Origin: Amycolatopsis nalaikhensis
Lineage (GTDB): Bacteria > Actinomycetota > Actinomycetes > Mycobacteriales > Pseudonocardiaceae
Assembly: GCF_030264295.1 (NCBI RefSeq)
Contig: NZ_CP127173.1
Span: forward strand, 7,695,501 to 7,759,500
Length of the DNA stretch: 64,000 nucleotides
Reading direction: 5' to 3'
A program made the position numbers and the translations under genes. Each line of letters opens with the position of its first letter. Position 1 is the first letter of the stretch. The notes under the pieces were generated by a model, which was not told the origin of the DNA, did not search any database, and saw nothing but the letters and a program-made list of their open reading frames with translations. Shown one piece after another: positions 59,849-64,000 of this stretch.

Positions 59849-61306
59849 ATGAGTCGACAGGTCAAGCCCGGGAGTAAGCCGTACCGTGCACAGCTGCGCG
59901 ACCGGCTGGCCGCGCTGGGCTTCCCCGAAGAGGCGATCCCGGCCAAGGTGGCGGAGAACCTGATCGTCGAATGCGGGGTCCCGCCGCGGACCGCGTGGCG
60001 GCTGGCGTCCGAGCTGTCCCTCGACGTCGCGGCGCACCAGTACAACGCCGTCACCGGCGACCCCCGCGCCGGCATGCGCGGCACCCGGATCTGGGAGTAC
60101 GAGCAGTGGCCCGAGCGCGGGGTCCGGCCCACCGTCGCCGCCCTGCGCGTGCTGGCGCAGGTGTACGGCACGAGCTGGAAGTCCCTGCTGGGCCTGCGCG
60201 ACCTCGAGCAGCTGCCGGCCAAGGACCTGGCCGAGTACCACGCCGAGGCCGAGCCGGTCGCGGCCCAGGCGCCCGAGTCCGTCGCCTCGCCACCGGCCCG
60301 CGCGGTCGCCCTCGTCGAGACCCGGCCCGAGGAGGAAATCGGGGCAGGTGCACTCGATGACGCGATTCTGCTGACCAAGACCAACGTCGACGACGCCCAG
60401 CTCGACGACCTGTGGGCGGACCTCGACTTCCTCGGCGGCGCGTACACGCGCACCGCGCCCCAGTCGATCCTCGGCCAGCTTGCCGTCATCGAAGAGCGCG
60501 CCTCGGCCCTGCTCAAGGGCAGGCAGCGGCCGAAGCAGGCCCAGGACCTGCTGCTGATCGGGGCGAAGTCCACGGCCATGATGGCGTGGATCGCGGGCGA
60601 CCTCGGGCGGTACCGGCTCTCGCGCGAGCTCAGCTCCGCGGCCTGGCTCTACACCCAGTACGCCGACGACTTCCTCGCCCGGCGCTGGGTGCGCACGTCG
60701 CAGGCGCGGGTGGCGTTCTGGGCCGGCAACGGCGTCGAGTCGGCGAAACTCGCGGCCGACGGGCTCAACTACCACGTGGGCGGGCGGCTCACGGACGCGC
60801 CGCTGATCCTCGCCGAGGCGCGCGGCTGGTCGTCGGTGCAGGCCGAGCCGCAGGTGCTCGACGCCATCGCGCGCTGGACCACCATCGAGAACCCGGACCT
60901 GGGCGCGGGCGGCGACGACGCGTTCTTCAACATCACGAAGGACCGCCGGCACTACATGGCGGGCACGTCGCTGCTCTCGGTCGGGCAGGCGTCCGCCGCG
61001 CTGCGCGAGTTCACCACCGCCAGGGAGGCTTACGAGAAGCTGTCCCTGGAGCACCGCTGGGAGGCCATGGACCCGATGATCCGGATCGACACCGGCCGCG
61101 CGCACCTGCGGCTCGACGACCTCGACGGCGCCGCCGCGCAGGTCGAGCCGGTGCTGGCGACCGACGTCGGCAAGCAGCCGGACATGGTGCGCGCGATGCT
61201 CAAGATCCTGGCCGCCGAGCTGGCCGGCCCGCGCTGGCGGTCGGCCGCGACGGCCAGGAACCTCGCCGAAGCCGTCCTGGACGCCCACGCCTCGGCGCGG
61301 CCGTGA
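59849..61306 (+). CDS. TPR-type regulatory protein (NsdA-like)
   Basis: 485 aa. The N-terminal 110 residues have the pattern AWRLASELSLDVAAHQYNAV, then RIWEYEQWPERGVRPTVAAL and VYGTSWKSLLGL, typical of large actinobacterial regulators with an atypical helix-turn-helix. A Pro/Glu-rich hinge (about 125-170) leads into alpha-helical TPR-like repeats to the end (SLLSVGQASAALREFTTARE, HLRLDDLDGAAAQVEPVL). Such proteins control development and secondary metabolism. Its stop overlaps the GTG of the AfsA-like gene, so it is coupled to the cassette that follows. Confidence 0.75.
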   Translation: MSRQVKPGSKPYRAQLRDRLAALGFPEEAIPAKVAENLIVECGVPPRTAWRLASELSLDVAAHQYNAVTGDPRAGMRGTRIWEYEQWPERGVRPTVAALRVLAQVYGTSWKSLLGLRDLEQLPAKDLAEYHAEAEPVAAQAPESVASPPARAVALVETRPEEEIGAGALDDAILLTKTNVDDAQLDDLWADLDFLGGAYTRTAPQSILGQLAVIEERASALLKGRQRPKQAQDLLLIGAKSTAMMAWIAGDLGRYRLSRELSSAAWLYTQYADDFLARRWVRTSQARVAFWAGNGVESAKLAADGLNYHVGGRLTDAPLILAEARGWSSVQAEPQVLDAIARWTTIENPDLGAGGDDAFFNITKDRRHYMAGTSLLSVGQASAALREFTTAREAYEKLSLEHRWEAMDPMIRIDTGRAHLRLDDLDGAAAQVEPVLATDVGKQPDMVRAMLKILAAELAGPRWRSAATARNLAEAVLDAHASARP

Positions 61307-62142
61307 CGGGCGAACCCACCGGGACGGACCTGCCGCGCGCGGCCCCGGACGCCGCCGAGCGCCCGGACACCCCCGACGACGGCGCCTGGGCGCTCGACGG
61401 CCACACCCGGCGGCACGTCGTCGTGGTCGCCGACCGGTTCGCCCGCTTCGCCCGCGGCGACCAGGTGCTCACGCTGTCGGGCCTGCTGGCCCTGATCGCC
61501 GCCGACGGCCCCGACGTCGCGGGCTGCCACTGGGTGGTGCACGCCGGCCAGGGCCTCGACGGCACCGACTACGAGCTGCTCGAAGCGGCCTGCGCGAAGA
61601 GCGGGGACACGGTGCGCCTGGCCGACCCGGCGACGTTCCGGCGGCCACCGGAACGGCCGGGGGTCGTCCACAAGGACCGCGCCGAGAACGTCCTGCTGGC
61701 GGGCGTGCACAGCCCGGTGGCCACGCACTGCCTCGCCGAGCTGCGGATCCACCGCGACAACGAGCTGATCCTCGACCACCACACCGGCGAGCACGTGCAG
61801 GGCATCGTGATCGTCGAGGCGATGCGGCAGATCTGCATCGCGCAGTTCGAAACCGCCGTCCGTCCCGGGCTGGGCCCGGCGGCCTACGCGGGGGTGTGGA
61901 AGCGGATCGACCTGTCGTTCCAGGACTTCCTGTTCCCGCTGCCGGCCACCGTCGAGTCGCTGATCGAAGAGTCCGACCTCAGCCGGGAGACCCACCTGAA
62001 GTTCCGCGCCACCACGGCGGTGCGCCAGCACGGGCGCACCGTCGCCACCGCCGTCATCGAGTACTCGATGATCGGCCAGGGGCGCATCGACGCGCTCGAA
62101 CGCCGCAAGGCCGACCAAGCCACCCGGGCCTGCCTCGGCTGA
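61303..62142 (+). CDS. AfsA-like A-factor biosynthesis hot-dog protein
   Basis: 279 aa from GTG overlapping the upstream stop (GTGA). The second half matches the A-factor biosynthesis hot-dog domain: VHKDRAENVLLAGVHSP, then DHHTGEHVQGIVIVEAMRQI, with the conserved His/Glu/Arg pattern, and a later strand pair KFRATTAVRQHGRTVATAVIEYSM. Classical AfsA has two such repeats; here the first ~110 residues (RRHVVVVADRFARFARGDQV, GCHWVVHAGQGLDG) do not look like a hot-dog. AfsA joins a beta-keto acyl chain to dihydroxyacetone phosphate on the way to gamma-butyrolactones; a related condensation is the likely role. Confidence 0.75.
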   Translation: MTGEPTGTDLPRAAPDAAERPDTPDDGAWALDGHTRRHVVVVADRFARFARGDQVLTLSGLLALIAADGPDVAGCHWVVHAGQGLDGTDYELLEAACAKSGDTVRLADPATFRRPPERPGVVHKDRAENVLLAGVHSPVATHCLAELRIHRDNELILDHHTGEHVQGIVIVEAMRQICIAQFETAVRPGLGPAAYAGVWKRIDLSFQDFLFPLPATVESLIEESDLSRETHLKFRATTAVRQHGRTVATAVIEYSMIGQGRIDALERRKADQATRACLG

Positions 62143-62176
62143 GCCGAACCCACTCCGGAAGGGAAACCACACCACG

Positions 62177-62980
62177 ATGTCCGAAGTCCGGGACACGTCC
62201 TTCGACCAGGGCCTGAAACTCATCCAGCAGCTCGGCGGGGCCGACCGGCCCGCCGTGCTGGACCTGTTCGAGAGCATCGGGGAAGCCGAGTTCGGCGAGC
62301 GGTGCGTCGGGTTCATCTACGGCGATGTCTACCACCGGCCGGGCCTGGCGCTGCCGGACCGGCAGCTGGCGACGGTCGCGGCGCTCACCGCGCTCGGGTA
62401 CGCGGGTTCGCAGCTGCGCTTCCACGCCAAGGCCGCGCTCAACGTCGGCTGCACCCGCCGCCAGCTGGTCGAGGCGGTCATCCACGTCAGTTCGTTCGCG
62501 GGCTTCCCGGCGACGCTCAACGCGCTGGGGGAGCTGAAGGCCCTCTTCGAGACGCTGCCCGCGGAAGAGACGTCGCCCGAACCCGACGCCGAAGCGCCGT
62601 CGTGGGCGAGCATCGAAGACCGCCACGAGCGCGGCCTGGCCGCGATGAAGGCGGTCGACGGCGAGGCGGGGGAGAAGGTCGCCGCCGCGCTGCAGGACAT
62701 CGCGCCCGACCTGGCCACCTACATCGTCGACTTCACCTTCGGCGAGATCTACCCGCGCCCGCACCTGAGCCTGCGCCGCCGCGAGATCGTCACGATCGCC
62801 GCGTGCGTCGCGCTCGGCACCGCGCTGCCGCAGCTGAAGGTGCACATCCACGGCCTGCTCAACGTCGGCGGCAGCGAGCAGGAAGTCGTGGAGACCGTGC
62901 TGCACCTGGCGTTCTACTGCGGGTTCCCGGCCGCGCTCAACGCCATCGCGGCCGCGCGCGAAGTGTTCGCGCAGCGGTGA
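62177..62980 (+). CDS. Tandem carboxymuconolactone-decarboxylase-domain protein
   Basis: 267 aa with two CMD domains: residues about 20-125 (FIYGDVYHRPGLALPDRQLA, RFHAKAALNVGCTRRQLVEA) and about 165-262 (FTFGEIYPRPHLSLRRREIV, KVHIHGLLNVGGSEQEVVET). No CxxC of the AhpD type is present. CMD proteins decarboxylate or hydrolyse lactones or act as peroxidase-like helpers; here, next to an AfsA-like gene, a lactone or butenolide intermediate is a logical substrate, as an inference. GGAAGGGA precedes the ATG and the stop overlaps the next gene. Confidence 0.82.
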   Translation: MSEVRDTSFDQGLKLIQQLGGADRPAVLDLFESIGEAEFGERCVGFIYGDVYHRPGLALPDRQLATVAALTALGYAGSQLRFHAKAALNVGCTRRQLVEAVIHVSSFAGFPATLNALGELKALFETLPAEETSPEPDAEAPSWASIEDRHERGLAAMKAVDGEAGEKVAAALQDIAPDLATYIVDFTFGEIYPRPHLSLRRREIVTIAACVALGTALPQLKVHIHGLLNVGGSEQEVVETVLHLAFYCGFPAALNAIAAAREVFAQR

Positions 62981-64000
62981 CCGGCCTCCGGAAGCTGCGC
63001 GCGGTCGCGCTCGACTGCGACGGCGTGCTCATCGACGACACCTACCTGGCCATGATCGCCCGGTTCGTCACCGACCACGGCGGGGTGTACGACGCCGCGG
63101 CCGAGCGGGACGTGATCGGGCTGCGCGACATCGTCGTCGCCGATAAGGTCACCCGGCTCTGCGGTCTGGACCAGTCCGCCGAGGAGACGCTCAAGCAGCT
63201 GTGGGCGGCACGGCAGGACTACCTGGCCGAGCACCCGATCCGCGTCGCCGACGGGGTCCGGGACTGCCTGGCGGCGCTGGCGAAGCTCCCGGTGCGGCTG
63301 GTCTGCTACGGCGGCCGCACCCGTGAGCACACCTTCGACCGGTACCTCGGCGAGTTCATCGACCTGCTCGACCCCGAGGTGCCGTACGTGAGCATCAACG
63401 AGCACCGCCCCGGCGTCGACCACATCGCCCGGACGGTGCTCGGCGTCGGCTTCGACGAGATCGTCTTCGTCGACGACGTGAGCCGGGTGGCCGAGGACGC
63501 CCGCGCGCACGGCGCCGGGTTCATCGGGTTCCCGTCGAGCCCGGCCCACGCCCGGCAGCGGGAGTTCATGGCCGAGTACGGCGTCCGGCACTTCGCGGCG
63601 TCCCTGCCCGAACTGACCCCGGAACTCCTGGCGATCGTCGACGAAGAAGCTCGCGACTTCGACACACTGGCCTCGTTGAGGACGTCCCGCACCCTTGGAG
63701 CCGCTGTGAAGTTCTTTTCCCTGCCCCGTCCCGGCGCCGGACTCGTCATCGGCGAGCGCGACACGCCCGAGCCCGGCCCGGGGGAGGTGCTGGTCCGGAT
63801 GCGCGGGTGGGCGGTCAACGCCCGCGACCTGATGATCCTGAAGGGCTTCTACCCGAAGCCGGTGAAGCCGGACGTGGTCCCCCTGTCCGACGGCGCGGGC
63901 GAAGTCGTCGCGGTCGGCGACGGCGTCAGCGCGTGGTCGGCGGGCGACCGCGTGGCGGCGACGTACTTCCCGGACTGGCAGTCCGGCCCGGGCACACCGG
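62977..64000 (+). CDS. HAD phosphatase fused to MDR-type oxidoreductase (3' end outside window)
   Basis: One uninterrupted frame of 341 codons from GTG at 62977, overlapping the CMD stop, to the window end. Residues about 1-230 are a HAD hydrolase: motif I ALDCDGVLIDD, motif II-like VCYGGRT and motif IV FVDDVSRV. From residue 244 (a possible internal GTG start at 63706 with TTGGAG upstream) begins an MDR alcohol dehydrogenase/quinone reductase domain (VKFFSLPRPGAG, GPGEVLVRMRGWAVNARDLM); the zinc-Cys position reads Asn (VNARDL). No stop separates them, so a fusion is read. Phosphatase plus reductase are the two steps that follow AfsA in butyrolactone making. Confidence 0.75.
   Translation, partial: MTGLRKLRAVALDCDGVLIDDTYLAMIARFVTDHGGVYDAAAERDVIGLRDIVVADKVTRLCGLDQSAEETLKQLWAARQDYLAEHPIRVADGVRDCLAALAKLPVRLVCYGGRTREHTFDRYLGEFIDLLDPEVPYVSINEHRPGVDHIARTVLGVGFDEIVFVDDVSRVAEDARAHGAGFIGFPSSPAHARQREFMAEYGVRHFAASLPELTPELLAIVDEEARDFDTLASLRTSRTLGAAVKFFSLPRPGAGLVIGERDTPEPGPGEVLVRMRGWAVNARDLMILKGFYPKPVKPDVVPLSDGAGEVVAVGDGVSAWSAGDRVAATYFPDWQSGPGTP

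Noticed and set aside
63306..63818. Minus-strand open frame covering the HAD-MDR junction
   Set aside because: Shadow of the plus-strand HAD and MDR domains, which carry clear motifs.

Overview
The window looks like a chromosomal segment of a very high-GC, GTG-start-rich actinomycete. The combination of a CebR-type cellulose regulon, F420-dependent LLM enzymes, GAF-ANTAR regulators, DUF3618/DUF4235/holin genes and short palindromic repeat families points to Pseudonocardiaceae, most likely Amycolatopsis or a close relative; the genus is an inference. No rRNA, tRNA, IS element, prophage or CRISPR array was seen.

Region 1 (1-10.9 kb) is catabolic. It holds the end-truncated gene of a GT39 membrane glycosyltransferase, a PLP fold-III decarboxylase divergent from a LysR regulator, a Tat-exported amidohydrolase, a DUF2630 protein, and an IclR regulator divergent from a two-component phenol hydroxylase plus catABC operon (phenol to catechol to muconate to muconolactone to 3-oxoadipate enol-lactone). 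Two tandem 17-bp dyads lie between the IclR gene and the operon.

Region 2 (10.9-36.6 kb) reads as a general-stress island. A SigB/SigF-type sigma factor and its anti-sigma kinase sit in the middle, and most surrounding transcription units begin with a promoter of the form GNNT-N14-16-GGGTA(A/C/G/T). Members include NDH-2, a pyruvate-oxidase-like TPP enzyme, a Vms1/baeRF2 protein, a holin/DUF3618/DUF4235 operon, hemerythrin, CYTH-CHAD, an Aquifex-type aconitase, an NHEJ operon (Ku, ATP-dependent ligase, LigD-type polymerase), UdgX, a CBS protein and malic enzyme. Lone cytochrome oxidase subunit I, STAS and GAF-ANTAR genes are interspersed.

Region 3 (36.6-59.4 kb) is devoted to cellulose and sugar use. 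It has a sugar-acid dehydratase of the IlvD/Edd family, then cebR divergent from cebEFG-bglC, an operon of GH48, GH5 and GH6 cellulases each with a CBM2, a second CebE-like binding protein divergent from a second LacI regulator, an AA10 LPMO with CBM2, an AGE-family sugar isomerase, an aldo-keto reductase, and a secreted CBM2 protein with an unassigned C-terminal domain. Copies of the CebR box (TGGGAGCGCTCCCA or near) sit at the start of these units, usually just downstream of a recognisable promoter. Together the genes cut cellulose outside the cell, import cellobiose/cello-oligosaccharides and hydrolyse them inside.

Region 4 (59.5-64 kb) is the least familiar: an overlapping gene set encoding a TPR-type regulator, an AfsA-like (A-factor biosynthesis hot-dog) protein, a double-CMD-domain protein, and a HAD phosphatase fused in frame to an MDR oxidoreductase, cut off by the window end. 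It resembles a butyrolactone/butenolide-type signalling-molecule cassette, with a CebR-like box upstream.

A caution for all users: four genes (phenol hydroxylase oxygenase, TPP enzyme, IlvD/Edd dehydratase, cebF) each show one apparent single-base indel, and all four lie at a GAGCTC hexamer. This looks like a systematic sequence error rather than gene decay.
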